In this document: piece after piece, positions 1-6,984 of the stretch
Layout: every line of letters starts with the position of its first letter
Position numbering within the stretch: the first letter of the stretch is position 1
Assembly: GCA_038199035.1 (NCBI GenBank)
Contig: JBBPZM010000021.1
Span: forward strand, 1 to 33,070
DNA length: 33,070 nt
Origin: DATAEY01 sp038199035
GTDB taxonomy: Bacteria > Actinomycetota > Thermoleophilia > Solirubrobacterales > Solirubrobacteraceae
Direction: 5' to 3'
Notes under the pieces: generated by a model
Databases searched by the model: none
What the model was told of the DNA's origin: nothing
What the model saw: only the letters and a program-made list of their open reading frames with translations
Position numbers and translations under genes: made by a program

Positions 1-21
1 AGAAGGTCTTTCACAAAGAGG
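1..21 (+). repeat. Left terminal inverted repeat of the IS
   Basis: Pairs with 884-904 at 19 of 21 positions; the outer 13 bp are perfect. It begins at the first base of the window, so the outside flank cannot be read. Confidence 0.9.
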
Positions 22-75
22 GTTATGTAGCCGTGATCTCGAATCTGTCGGTGGTGTCGCCGACGATGGGAGGTC

Positions 76-894
76 ATGGAGGTGCCGTCGAGATTTGAGA
101 TCGATGACGAGTTGTGGGCCGAGGTGCAGCCGTTGATTCCGGTTCGCCCTCGTCGCCACCGCTACCCGGGCCGCAAAGCGATCCCCGACCGGCTGGTGCT
201 CAACGGCATCTTGCATGTGCTGCACACCGGGATCGCCTGGGAAGACCTGCCCCAGGAATACGGCTATGGGTCTGGGGTGACCGCTTGGCGGCGCCTGCGC
301 GATTGGCAGGCTGCCGGGGTCTGGCAGGCGCTGCATCAGCGCCTGCTGGAAAAGCTCAATGCCGCCGGGGCGATCGACTGGTCGCGCGCCTCCGTTGACG
401 GCTCTCATGTTCGTGCTCTTTTGGGGGGCTCCTGACCGGGGCTTCCCCCCGTCGATCGTGGCCGCACGGGCTCAAAGCACCATCTGCTCGTCGATGCGAC
501 CGGCATCCCGCTGGCCATCACGCTGACCGGCGGCAACAGAAACGACGTCACCCAGCTGATCCCGCTGCTCGAGGATCTGCACGCCCGGCCGGTCAAGGGC
601 AAGCCCGGCCGGCCGCGTCAGAAGCCGCAGATCGTGCTGGCCGATCGCGGCTATGACCACGACAAGCACCGTCGGCTGCTCTGGGCCAAAGGCATCAAGC
701 CCGTCATCGCCCGCCGCGACACCGAGCACGGCTCGGGCCTGGGCCGCCAGCGCTGGGTCGTCGAGCGCGGCTTCGCGCACCTGCACAACTTCCGGCGGCT
801 GCGCACCCGCTACGAACGGCGCGCCGACATCCACGAAGCGTTCCTCGACCTCGCCTGCGCCATCCTCTGCTGGCGACGCCTCACCTCATTATGA
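76..894 (+). pseudogene. IS5-family DDE transposase with an out-of-frame patch
   Basis: Transposase that would cut and paste the surrounding element. ATG 76 follows GGGAGG at 68-73. Residues about 10-85 resemble the DUF4096 N-terminal domain. The DDE triad is visible as D108 in SVDGSHV, D in VLADRGYDHD (about 640) and E in RWVVERGF (about 760). The frame is interrupted by TGA at 433-435. The conserved peptide there can be recovered only by moving to the -1 frame around TTTTGGGGGG (419-428), reading GGLLTGASP, then returning to the first frame in the C run 445-450. Related elements use a programmed frameshift at this same glycine-rich spot, but those continue in the new frame, whereas here the rest (451-894) is back in the original frame. 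So either a real double indel has inactivated it, or the homopolymers are misread. Confidence 0.85.
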
Positions 895-904
895 AAGACC
901 TTCT
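884..904 (-). repeat. Right terminal inverted repeat of the IS
   Basis: Reverse complement of 1-21 with two mismatches. The transposase stop codon (892-894) lies inside this repeat, as is common in compact IS elements. Confidence 0.9.
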
Positions 905-1078
905 AAGGCGCGGTCTTGCCCCCGCTGTGGGGAAGACGTGAAGAAAGGCGTCATGCGCTGCGCGTCGTGCGGCTTTGACTTCAACACGATGGCGACCGCG
1001 CCGGCTGCGCCGATGCCCCCGCCCCCGCCCCCGCCCCCGCCTCCTCCTCCTCCTCCGGTTAGCACCGGCCAGAGTTGA
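905..1078 (+). pseudogene. Zinc-ribbon / poly-proline protein, 5' end removed by the IS
   Basis: Immediately after the IS the frame reads a zinc ribbon, CPRCG then CASCG twelve residues on, giving four cysteine ligands, followed by an Ala/Pro tail with 14 consecutive prolines. There is no credible start codon ahead of the first CxxC after the element; upstream the frame runs backwards into IS DNA. The natural start was therefore probably lost or separated by the insertion, only a few codons before KARSC. A GTG at 938-940 or ATG at 953-955 would skip the first cysteine pair. The stop overlaps a possible TTG start of the next gene in a TTGA junction, suggesting the two were co-translated. Zinc ribbons of this kind often sit in front of membrane segments or act in protein contacts; no specific function can be assigned. 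Confidence 0.65.
1016..1057 (+). repeat. CCN microsatellite encoding 14 prolines
   Basis: Fourteen proline codons in a row, first CCC/CCG alternating and then CCT repeats. Such a tract can vary in length by slippage and is a natural ribosome-stalling sequence. It lies near the 3' end of the truncated zinc-ribbon frame. Confidence 0.85.
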
Positions 1079-1824
1079 GGCGGATGGAGGGATCTCAGCC
1101 TCCGCCGCCACTGTCCTCGCCCCCGTCAGGGTGGTATGACGACCCATCCGGAGGGCAAGGGCAGAAGCGGTACTGGGACGGGTCACGTTGGACCGAGCAC
1201 AGGCATAGTCCGAGTCAGCCGTACACCGGTCAGGCATCGGGGGGGACGGCGCTCGGTATGGCGGCGGAACAGCCACAGAAGCCGTGGTACAAACGGCCAC
1301 TGCCGCTGGTCGGGCTCGGAATCATCGCTCTTCTGGTTATTGCCGCAATCGCCGGTGGAGGTTCTTCCGGTGGAGGCGGTTCTGTGGGAGTCAAGGGCGA
1401 TGGAGGGAAGAGCGGTGGAGGCGAACAGACCGTAGATGTGGGTGAGGCAGTGACGGTCGAGGGGACTCGGTACCGCCTGATCTCAGCTAAGACTGCGTCG
1501 AGTGTCGGTGGAGAGTTCACTACGCAGAGGGCCAGCGGCATCTTCGTGATCGTCAAGATCGAACTGACCAACGAGAAGTCAGACACTCACACGATCAATA
1601 GCGATGCCATCAAGCTGATAACCGCCAACGACAAGAGTTACAGCCCAAGCACCGACGCAGTGATCAGCCTGAAGGATCCGATCATTTTTCAAGAGATCCA
1701 GCCCGACGTACCCAAGACCGGCACGCTGCTGTACGACATTCCGCCCAGCCAGACGTCACAGGCAAAGCTGCGAGTAGAAGATCTATTCTCCAACGCCCAC
1801 GCCTTCATTCGTCTCGGGATCTAA
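1075..1824 (+). CDS. DUF2510 / DUF4352 membrane-anchored protein
   Basis: A 249-residue protein of unknown function with a typical actinobacterial layout. Residues about 19-42 form a DUF2510 motif (GWYDDPSG...RYWDGSRWTEH). About 75-94 is a single hydrophobic transmembrane segment after a WYKR basic flank. A Gly/Ser-rich linker spans about 94-117, and residues 120-248 look like the DUF4352 beta-sandwich (an extracellular, telokin-like fold). The predicted topology is cytoplasmic DUF2510 and exported DUF4352. TTG 1075 overlaps the preceding stop as TTGA; ATG 1084 is the alternative start. From about 1380 to 1820 the base use is clearly less G+C-rich than the rest of the window (AAG, GAT, ATC, AAC and ACT codons are frequent), consistent with acquired DNA next to the IS. 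No partner or substrate can be named. Confidence 0.8.
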   Translation: MRRMEGSQPPPPLSSPPSGWYDDPSGGQGQKRYWDGSRWTEHRHSPSQPYTGQASGGTALGMAAEQPQKPWYKRPLPLVGLGIIALLVIAAIAGGGSSGGGGSVGVKGDGGKSGGGEQTVDVGEAVTVEGTRYRLISAKTASSVGGEFTTQRASGIFVIVKIELTNEKSDTHTINSDAIKLITANDKSYSPSTDAVISLKDPIIFQEIQPDVPKTGTLLYDIPPSQTSQAKLRVEDLFSNAHAFIRLGI

Positions 1825-2058
1825 CGGTCTTTGAAGTCCCTCCACCTGCCGGCCGGGCATTACGAATCCTGTCCCAGAACGGGGGACGGCCCGCGACCGC
1901 CGCCGGGGGGAGCTCTTCAGGACTACCTGACAACCACCAGGCCGCCGACGCGGACGTGCGCTGGAGGCCGCGGGGGACCAGAAGGAGCCGCGGTGTGATG
2001 GACGTGCACGGGCGCAACGGAGACTTCACTGCAGACGGCTGGTACCCTCGTTGCGACT

Positions 2059-2081
2059 TACATTTTCTAGCGAGTAAGGAG
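2059..2081 (+). promoter_or_regulatory. Probable promoter -10 and ribosome site for the toxin-antitoxin pair
   Basis: In the 265-bp gene-free stretch 1825-2089 the only notable signal is TACATT (2059-2064), a TAnnnT -10-like hexamer in an AT-rich patch, followed by TAAGGAG (2075-2081) 8 nt before the ATG. CTTAC (2057-2061) and GTAAG (2074-2078) form short inverted arms around the presumed transcription start, a possible autoregulatory operator. No convincing -35 was found. Confidence 0.4.
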
Positions 2082-2089
2082 CACAGCCA

Positions 2090-2338
2090 ATGGACGTCGC
2101 CGCCAGCCTCACGTCGAAAGGACAGGTCACCGTGCCCAAGGCGGTGCGGGAAGCGCTCGAGCTGACCCCCGGAGATCGGGTGGTTTTCAGGGTCGAGAAA
2201 GGTCACGCGCTGCTGGCCAAGACGCCGGAGTTCCTCTCGCTCGCCGGCAGCGTTCCGGTGCCGCCGGGCAAGCAAGCGACTTCCTGGGACGAGGTTCGTC
2301 TCCGGACTCGCGCGAAGCGTGCCGCCTGGCGGCGTTGA
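2090..2338 (+). CDS. AbrB/MazE-type antitoxin (VapB role)
   Basis: An 82-residue DNA-binding antitoxin. Residues about 5-45 are a swapped-hairpin AbrB domain: LTSKGQVTVPKAVREAL followed by PGDRVVF is the family signature. The C-terminal ~35 residues (about 47-82, ending in an Arg-rich tail) would wrap around the toxin. ATG 2090 has a strong TAAGGAG 8 nt upstream. The gene overlaps the downstream PIN toxin by 4 nt (TTGA), so antitoxin and toxin are translationally coupled. By analogy with characterised families the antitoxin, alone and with its toxin, represses this promoter. The pairing with the toxin is directly visible; the autoregulation is inferred. Confidence 0.88.
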   Translation: MDVAASLTSKGQVTVPKAVREALELTPGDRVVFRVEKGHALLAKTPEFLSLAGSVPVPPGKQATSWDEVRLRTRAKRAAWRR

Positions 2339-2727
2339 GGGCCTTCGTCGATACCAACGTCGTGGTTCGCCATCTGACGCACGATCCGCCTGCGGCGGGT
2401 CGCCGCGCCACGGCGCTGCTGGAGGGAGCCGACGAGCTGCTGCTCCCCGACCTGGTGATGGCCGAGTGCGTGTACGTCCTCGAGTCGTTCTACGAGGTGG
2501 CACGTCCCCGCGTCGCCGAGATGATGCGGGCGGCGATCGCCATGCCCGCGGTGCGCGTGGTCGATGAGAGCCTGCTCCTGCGGTCGCTGGAGCTCTATGA
2601 GCGACAGCGGCTCGACTTCGCCGACGCCTACCTCGTCGCCTGCGCGGAGCTGACCGGTGTGGATGCCCTCGCGACGTTCGATCGTAAGCTGGCGCGGCTG
2701 CCTTCGATCGAGGTCATCGGGCCGTGA
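2335..2727 (+). CDS. vapC: PIN-domain ribonuclease toxin, VapC family
   Basis: A 130-residue PIN-domain protein covering the whole family length. The acidic metal-binding residues are visible: D6 in FVDTN, E44 in MAECV, D94/D97 in DFADAYL and D116 in TFDRK. Family members are Mg2+-dependent endoribonucleases that cut tRNA or rRNA when the antitoxin is degraded. The start is TTG 2335 within TTGA, overlapping the antitoxin stop; no other start preserves FVDTN. All active-site residues are intact, so the toxin is probably functional. The RNA target cannot be predicted from sequence. Confidence 0.9.
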   Translation: MRAFVDTNVVVRHLTHDPPAAGRRATALLEGADELLLPDLVMAECVYVLESFYEVARPRVAEMMRAAIAMPAVRVVDESLLLRSLELYERQRLDFADAYLVACAELTGVDALATFDRKLARLPSIEVIGP

Positions 2728-2781
2728 CGCCGTGACCCCCGACTACGCGACTCACCTTGCCTTCCCTGCCATACACATGCC

Positions 2782-3042
2782 ATGAGTAAGCGGTTGCAGG
2801 TGCTGCTGGACGAGGCGGAGTTCGAGGAGCTGCGCGAGGAGGCGTGCCGCCACGGCGTATCGGTGTCGAGTTGGGTGAGGCAGGCGCTGCGGGAGGCACG
2901 ACGGCGCGAGCCGCGAGGCGACGCCGACCGCAAGCTCGCCGCTGTGCGCCAAGCCGTCCGACACGAGTTTCCGACCGCCGAGATCGAGGACATGGTGGCG
3001 GAGATCAAATGGGGTTACACGCCGTCCGGGCGCTCGGTGTGA
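2782..3042 (+). CDS. Orphan ribbon-helix-helix antitoxin-like protein
   Basis: An 86-residue protein. Residues 1-48 have the RHH pattern: a short beta strand (KRLQVLLDE), then two helices with SVSSWVRQALREA. The C-terminal half (FPTAEIEDMVAEIKWGY) resembles toxin-binding tails of VapB-type antitoxins, which are normally followed by a PIN toxin. Here only 55 bp separate its stop from the convergent badI-like gene, so no toxin follows. It lies 54 bp after vapC and may be a second, solitary antitoxin, a remnant of a pair, or a regulator of the neighbouring system. The start is ATG 2782. Confidence 0.72.
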   Translation: MSKRLQVLLDEAEFEELREEACRHGVSVSSWVRQALREARRREPRGDADRKLAAVRQAVRHEFPTAEIEDMVAEIKWGYTPSGRSV

Positions 3043-3097
3043 CCCGGTGCTCGGCCGCCGCTGTGGCCACTCGGTGCGGCTACGCACGCCCCAGCGC

Positions 3098-3906
3098 CTA
3101 CAACGGCTGCGCCGCCCGCGACCGGAACGGCGCGAAGTCCGGCCGGCGGCGCTCCTCGAAGGCGCGCACGCCCTCCCGCGCCTCCTCGGAGCCGACGTAC
3201 TCGTGCAACCCGGAGAAGGCCAGGCTGGCCTGGCCGGCCAGGTGCTCGGAGTCGGCGTTGAACGACTGCTTGAGGAAGCGCAGGGCGGTGGGCGCCAGCG
3301 CCAGCATCTCGTCAGCCCAGGCTCGCACCTCGTCACGCAGGGCGGCGGCCGGGACCACGCGGTTGACCAGCCCCCAGCGCTCGGCCTGCTCGGCGTCGTA
3401 CTGGCGGCACATGAACCAGATCTCCCGCGCGCGCTTCTCGCCGACCACCCGGGCCAGGTCGCAGGTCCCGAAGCCGGCGTCGAAGGAGCCCACGCGCGGC
3501 CCGGCCTGGCCGAAGCGGGCCGTGTCGGCGGCGATCGTCATGTCGCAGAGGACGTGCAGCACGTGGCCGCCGCCGATGGCCAGCCCGTTGACCGCGGCGA
3601 CCACGGGCTTGGGCACCTCACGGATCAGGCGGTGGGGGGTCTCGACCTCGAACAGCCCGCTGGCCGACGGCCCGTAGTCGCCGGTCTGCGCCCGCTGCTT
3701 CTGGTCACCGCCCACGCAGAAGGCGCGCTCGCCGGCGCCGGTGAGGCAGATCACCCCGACCTCCCCGTCGGCCCAGGCCCGCTTGAAGCAGGCGATCAGC
3801 TCGTCGATGGTGTGGGCGGTAAGGCGTTGAGGCGGTCGGGGCGGTCGATGACGATCCACGCGAGGCCATCGTCGACCTGGTAGCGCACGTCGGTCAGCTC
3901 CTGCAC
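3098..3906 (-). pseudogene. badI: BadI-like 2-ketocyclohexanecarboxyl-CoA hydrolase, frameshifted
   Basis: Crotonase-fold enzyme. The BadI family opens the ring of 2-ketocyclohexanecarboxyl-CoA to pimelyl-CoA. The peptide carries BadI-like features rather than generic enoyl-CoA hydratase ones: ERAFCVGGDQ, VNGLAIGGGHVL, FGQAGPRVGSFDAGFGT, ARVVGEKRAREIWFMC and a C-terminal EGVRAFEERR. The reconstructed product is about 269 residues, close to the usual ~260. GTG (3904-3906) is preceded by AAGGAG (3913-3918 on the minus strand) and gives the N-terminus QELTDVRYQVDDGLAWIVIDRPDRLNA. There the frame breaks: one base is missing at 3820/3821 (restoring a G on the plus strand gives NAFTAHTIDEL). It lies 74 bp downstream of the badH-like gene in one minus-strand operon. 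The product is assigned with good confidence; whether the frameshift is real is open. Confidence 0.82.
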
Positions 3907-3980
3907 GGGCGGCTCCTTCTTCGCGGGGTGTCTTACGACAAGGCGCCGGGACGCGTCGCCTCGCCGCCGGCGACAGCCTC

Positions 3981-4671
3981 TCAGGCCATGGTCAGGCCGC
4001 CGCTCACCGAGAGCGTCTGCCCGGTGACGAAGCCCGCTTCCTCCGACGCCAAGAAGGCGACGGCCGCCGCGACGTCCTCGGGACGGCCGAGCCGGCGCAT
4101 CGGCACCGCGCGCTCGAGCGCCGCACGCAGCTGGGCTGCGTCGGGCGTCCGCGCGGCCATGTCCGTCAGCATCGGCGTCTCCGTGGGGCCGGGGCAGACG
4201 GCGTTGGCCGTCACCCCCGCCCGTGCCGCCTCGCGGGCGATGGTCTTGGTGAAGGCCACCACGGCGGCCTTCGCACCGGCGTAGACCGCCTCGCCCGACG
4301 AGCCCACGCGGGCGGCGTCCGACGCGATGTTGACCAGCCGTCCCCAGCCGCGCTCGGTCATGCCGCCCAGCACGGCGTGCGTGGTCCGCAGGCAGCCCTC
4401 GAAGTTGACGGCGATGACCCGCCGCCAGAAGTCCTCGTCGGTCTCCAGGAACGGGTGGAACTCGTCCCACCCCGCGGCGTTGACCAGGATGTCCACCGGG
4501 ACCGGCGCGCGCCACCGCGCCCTGCACCGACGCCGGGTCGGTCACGTCCATGTCCACGTCGGCCCCCTGCAGGTCGGCCGCCACGACGCGCTGCCCCTGG
4601 GCGCTCAGCGCGGCGCAGATCGCGCCGCCGATGCCCCCGGCGCCGCCCGTGACCAGGACGACGCGGGTCAA
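3981..4671 (-). pseudogene. badH: BadH-like 2-hydroxycyclohexanecarboxyl-CoA dehydrogenase (SDR), frameshifted
   Basis: NAD-dependent short-chain dehydrogenase. BadH oxidises 2-hydroxycyclohexanecarboxyl-CoA to the 2-keto compound that BadI cleaves. Visible motifs are the cofactor loop TGGAGGIGG near the N-terminus, NAAG in DILVNAAGWDEF, the catalytic stretch NIASDAARVGSSGEAVYAGAK (Ser, then Tyr-x3-Lys), VCPGPTETPM, and the SDR C-terminus GQTLSVSGGLTMA. The AGWD and SDAARVGSSGEAVYA stretches are particularly BadH-like. TTG 4671 overlaps the acyl-CoA dehydrogenase stop as TTGA. One extra G near 4498-4500 (plus strand) breaks the frame between AVARAG and PVDILVN. Removing it gives about 229 residues, slightly shorter than the usual ~255 because the segment before DILVN is compact. 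Confidence 0.82.
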
Positions 4672-5804
4672 AGGCCCAGCGTCTTGGCGATGATGTTGCG
4701 CTGGATCTCGGAGGTGCCGCCGAAGATCGTCGTGACCACGGCGGAGCGCAGGTAGGCCTCCATCGGGTACTCGACGGCGTAGCCGTAGCCGCCCATCGAC
4801 TGCATACCCTCGAGCGCGCAGCGCTTGGCCAGCTCCGTGCAGGCGAGCTTGGCCATCGACGCCTCCTGGGGAAGCATGCGGCTGGGGTCCTCGTCGGTCA
4901 TGCGGGCGACGTGGCGGACTAGCAGCCGCGCCTGCACCAGCCCGGTGGCCAGGTCGGCGAAGCGGTGCTGCTGGGCCTGGAAGGTGCCGACGGGGCGACC
5001 GAACTGGCGGCGCTCCTGCACGTAGGCCAGCGCGTCGTCGAAGGCCCGCTGGGCCAGGCCCAGCGCGCTGGCGGCGAGGATGATCCGCTCCACGTTGAGG
5101 CCGGCCATGAGCTGGCGCCAGCCGCCGCCCTCCTGCCCGACCAGCGCCTCCTCGCCCACCTGGCAGTCCTCCAGCGCGAGCTCGTTGGTCTCGGTCCCGC
5201 CCATGGTCCGGATCGGCGTGACTGTCAGGCCCTGGGCCTCGCGCGGGACCATGACCATGGTCATGCCCTCGTGCTTGTCCTCACCCTGGCCGCTGCGCCC
5301 GACGACGAGGATGTGGCTGGCCCGATGGCCGTAGGAGCACCAGGTCTTGGCGCCGTCGAGCACGTAGTGGCCGTCCTCGCGGCGCACGCGGCAGCGCAGC
5401 GAGCCGACGTCCGACCCCGCTTCGGGCTCGGACATGGCGATGGCCAGCGTGCCCCCCGCGGCCATGTGCCCGAGGTGCTCGCGCTTCTGCTCCCCGCTGC
5501 CGAAGCGCAGCAGCGCCCCGGCCACGATCAGCGAGACCCCGTAGGCCCCGATCGGGGCGCGCCCGCGCGCGGTCTCCTCGAGGAAGAGGACGGCGTCGAA
5601 CAGCGAGCCGCCCGAGCCCCCGTACTCCTCGGGGATCGTCAGCCCATACCACCCCAGCTCGGCCATCCGGGTGGCGATCTGCTGGGAGTGGTGGTCCTCG
5701 CGCTCGCCGAGGTCGGTCACCTTGCCGGGGGCGCATTCGCGCTCGCAGAACTGGCGCAGGGCGGAGACGAAGTCGCGCTGCTCGTCGGTCAGGGCCTCGT
5801 CCAC
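4668..5804 (-). CDS. Acyl-CoA dehydrogenase, candidate cyclohexanecarboxyl-CoA dehydrogenase
   Basis: FAD-dependent acyl-CoA dehydrogenase of 378 residues if GTG 5804 is used. That start gives VDEALTDEQRDF, a normal family N-terminus, and lies 7 nt from TAGGCT; the upstream TTG at 5831 would add nine atypical residues. Visible features are IPEEYGGSGG, AMSEPEAGSD (flavin contact), a WCSYG strand and a C-terminal FGGTSEIQRNIIA. The usual catalytic Glu in YEGT is replaced by Gly (FGGT). The likely base is instead Glu239 in LNVERII, matching the position used by isovaleryl-CoA-type dehydrogenases. It is the first gene of the operon with badH and badI homologues, so the expected reaction is cyclohexanecarboxyl-CoA to the 1-ene. 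That substrate is inferred from context only. Confidence 0.85.
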   Translation of the reverse strand: MDEALTDEQRDFVSALRQFCERECAPGKVTDLGEREDHHSQQIATRMAELGWYGLTIPEEYGGSGGSLFDAVLFLEETARGRAPIGAYGVSLIVAGALLRFGSGEQKREHLGHMAAGGTLAIAMSEPEAGSDVGSLRCRVRREDGHYVLDGAKTWCSYGHRASHILVVGRSGQGEDKHEGMTMVMVPREAQGLTVTPIRTMGGTETNELALEDCQVGEEALVGQEGGGWRQLMAGLNVERIILAASALGLAQRAFDDALAYVQERRQFGRPVGTFQAQQHRFADLATGLVQARLLVRHVARMTDEDPSRMLPQEASMAKLACTELAKRCALEGMQSMGGYGYAVEYPMEAYLRSAVVTTIFGGTSEIQRNIIAKTLGL

Positions 5805-5811
5805 GGCCGGC

Positions 5812-5817
5812 AGCCTA
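5812..5817 (-). promoter_or_regulatory. -10-like hexamer TAGGCT, short or leaderless mRNA
   Basis: On the minus strand TAGGCT ends 7 nt before GTG 5804 of the acyl-CoA dehydrogenase. No Shine-Dalgarno fits between them. This supports the shorter start and a leaderless transcript for the bad-like operon. Confidence 0.45.
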
Positions 5818-5889
5818 CTGCGCGCCGCCAACGCGGCGGAGGCTCAGGCGACGCCCTGCCGGAGCGCCCCCGGGCGGCCGGTTCGCGGT

Positions 5890-5895
5890 TAGTCT
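5890..5895 (+). promoter_or_regulatory. -10-like hexamer TAGTCT before the phosphotransferase
   Basis: TAGTCT ends 7 nt before ATG 5903, with no ribosome site in between. It lies in the short region between two divergent genes, so both seem to be read from near-leaderless promoters placed back to back. Confidence 0.45.
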
Positions 5896-5902
5896 CCCGA
5901 CC

Positions 5903-6946
5903 ATGGCCGAGGCACCCGCGCGGGCGTCGGAGGGGATCGACCAGTCCCGGGTCGAGGGCTGGTTCTCGGGCAACGTAGCCGGGGCCACGCCCCCGCTGGC
6001 CTTCGAGCGCGTGTCCGGCGGGCGGTCGAACCTGACCTTCCGGGTCACCGACGCCGAGGGCCGCCAGTGGGCGCTGCGCCGCCCGCCGTTGGGCAGCCGC
6101 CTGGGATCGGCGCACGACATGTCGCGCGAGTACCGGGCGATCAGCGCCCTGACGCCGACCGAGGTTCCGGTGCCGCCGGCGATCGGCCTGTGCGAGGACG
6201 AGTCGGTCAACGGCGCTCCCTTCTATGTCATGGGCTTCGTCGACGGGGTCGTGGTGCGCGACCAGGCCGACGGCCAGCGCTTCGACGAATCACACCGTCG
6301 GGAGATCGGCGAGCAGGTGGTCGACACGCTGGCCGCCATCCACGCCGTGGACCCCGACGCCGTCGGCCTGGGCGACCTCGGGCGCAAGGACGGCTACGTC
6401 AACCGCCAGCTGCGCCGCTGGCACGGCCAGTGGGACCAGTCCAAGACCCGCGAGCTGGCGGCGATCGACCACGTCCACGACCGGCTGGCCGAGCGGATCC
6501 CCGAGCCGGGGCCGGCGACGATCGTCCACGGCGACTACCGCCTCGACAACATGATCCTCACGCCCGAGGGGCGCGTGGCCGCCGTCGTCGACTGGGAGCT
6601 GTGCACGCTCGGTGACCCGCTGGCCGACGTCGGCCTGCTGCTCGTCTACTGGGCCCAGCCGCAGGACGAGGTCATCGCCCTCATGGACGCCGCCACTGTC
6701 CTGCCGGGGTTCATGTCGCGCGACGAGCTCAAGCGCCGCTACGCTCAGCGCTCGGGCCGCGACCTGTCCCAGATCGACTTCTACGTCGCTCTGGGCTACT
6801 GGAAGCTGGCGATCATCCTCGAGGGCGTGTTCGCCCGCTACGCCGCCGGCGCCTACGGCAAGGGCGACGAGGACTTCCGCCAGTTCCAGGAACTGGTCGT
6901 ACGCCTGGCCGAGGCCGCCGCCGAGGCCGTCGAGCGGTTGGGCTGA
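5903..6946 (+). CDS. APH-fold phosphotransferase family protein (ACAD10/11-type)
   Basis: A 347-residue kinase-like protein. Residues about 35-60 carry the glycine-rich nucleotide loop (RVSGGRSNLTFRV). H209-N216 is the Brenner-type catalytic loop HGDYRLDN with D211 and N216, and D230 in VVDWEL is the metal-binding aspartate, followed by GDPLADVG. This subfamily is commonly encoded beside acyl-CoA dehydrogenases and is related to the kinase domain of human ACAD10/11, which phosphorylates 4-hydroxyacyl-CoAs. It sits divergently from the acyl-CoA dehydrogenase operon, so a small hydroxyacyl or alcohol substrate is more likely than an aminoglycoside. All key residues are present. The exact substrate is unknown. 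Confidence 0.85.
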   Translation: MAEAPARASEGIDQSRVEGWFSGNVAGATPPLAFERVSGGRSNLTFRVTDAEGRQWALRRPPLGSRLGSAHDMSREYRAISALTPTEVPVPPAIGLCEDESVNGAPFYVMGFVDGVVVRDQADGQRFDESHRREIGEQVVDTLAAIHAVDPDAVGLGDLGRKDGYVNRQLRRWHGQWDQSKTRELAAIDHVHDRLAERIPEPGPATIVHGDYRLDNMILTPEGRVAAVVDWELCTLGDPLADVGLLLVYWAQPQDEVIALMDAATVLPGFMSRDELKRRYAQRSGRDLSQIDFYVALGYWKLAIILEGVFARYAAGAYGKGDEDFRQFQELVVRLAEAAAEAVERLG

Positions 6947-6972
6947 GCGCGGCGCCCGGTGAGCCCGGGCGT

Positions 6973-6978
6973 TACGGT
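6973..6978 (+). promoter_or_regulatory. -10-like hexamer TACGGT before the VOC gene
   Basis: TACGGT ends 6 nt before GTG 6985. The gap to the preceding stop is only 38 bp and there is no ribosome site, so a separate leaderless transcript is likely. Confidence 0.4.
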
Positions 6979-6984
6979 CTGGCG

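Larger units (their letters stand above)
1..904 (+). mobile_element. IS5-family insertion sequence (IS427-like group), frameshifted
   Basis: A complete element bounded by inverted repeats. Bases 1-13 (agaaggtctttca) are the exact reverse complement of 892-904, and with two mismatches the match extends to 21 bp (1-21 against 884-904). Between them lies one transposase frame with a DUF4096-like N-terminal region and a DDE transposase region. Position 1 sits at the outer edge of the left repeat, so the window or contig may simply start where the repeat broke the assembly. A TA at 904-905 could be the right target duplication, with the left copy mostly outside the window; that is inference. Downstream the element abuts the interrupted coding frame of a zinc-ribbon protein. 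Confidence 0.9.

Noticed and set aside
1016..1057. Possible CRISPR-like or regulatory tandem repeat
   Set aside because: It is simply a run of proline codons at the end of a coding frame, with no spacers.
5903..6946. Aminoglycoside resistance phosphotransferase
   Set aside because: The APH fold is present, but this subfamily is associated with acyl-CoA metabolism; nothing suggests antibiotic modification.
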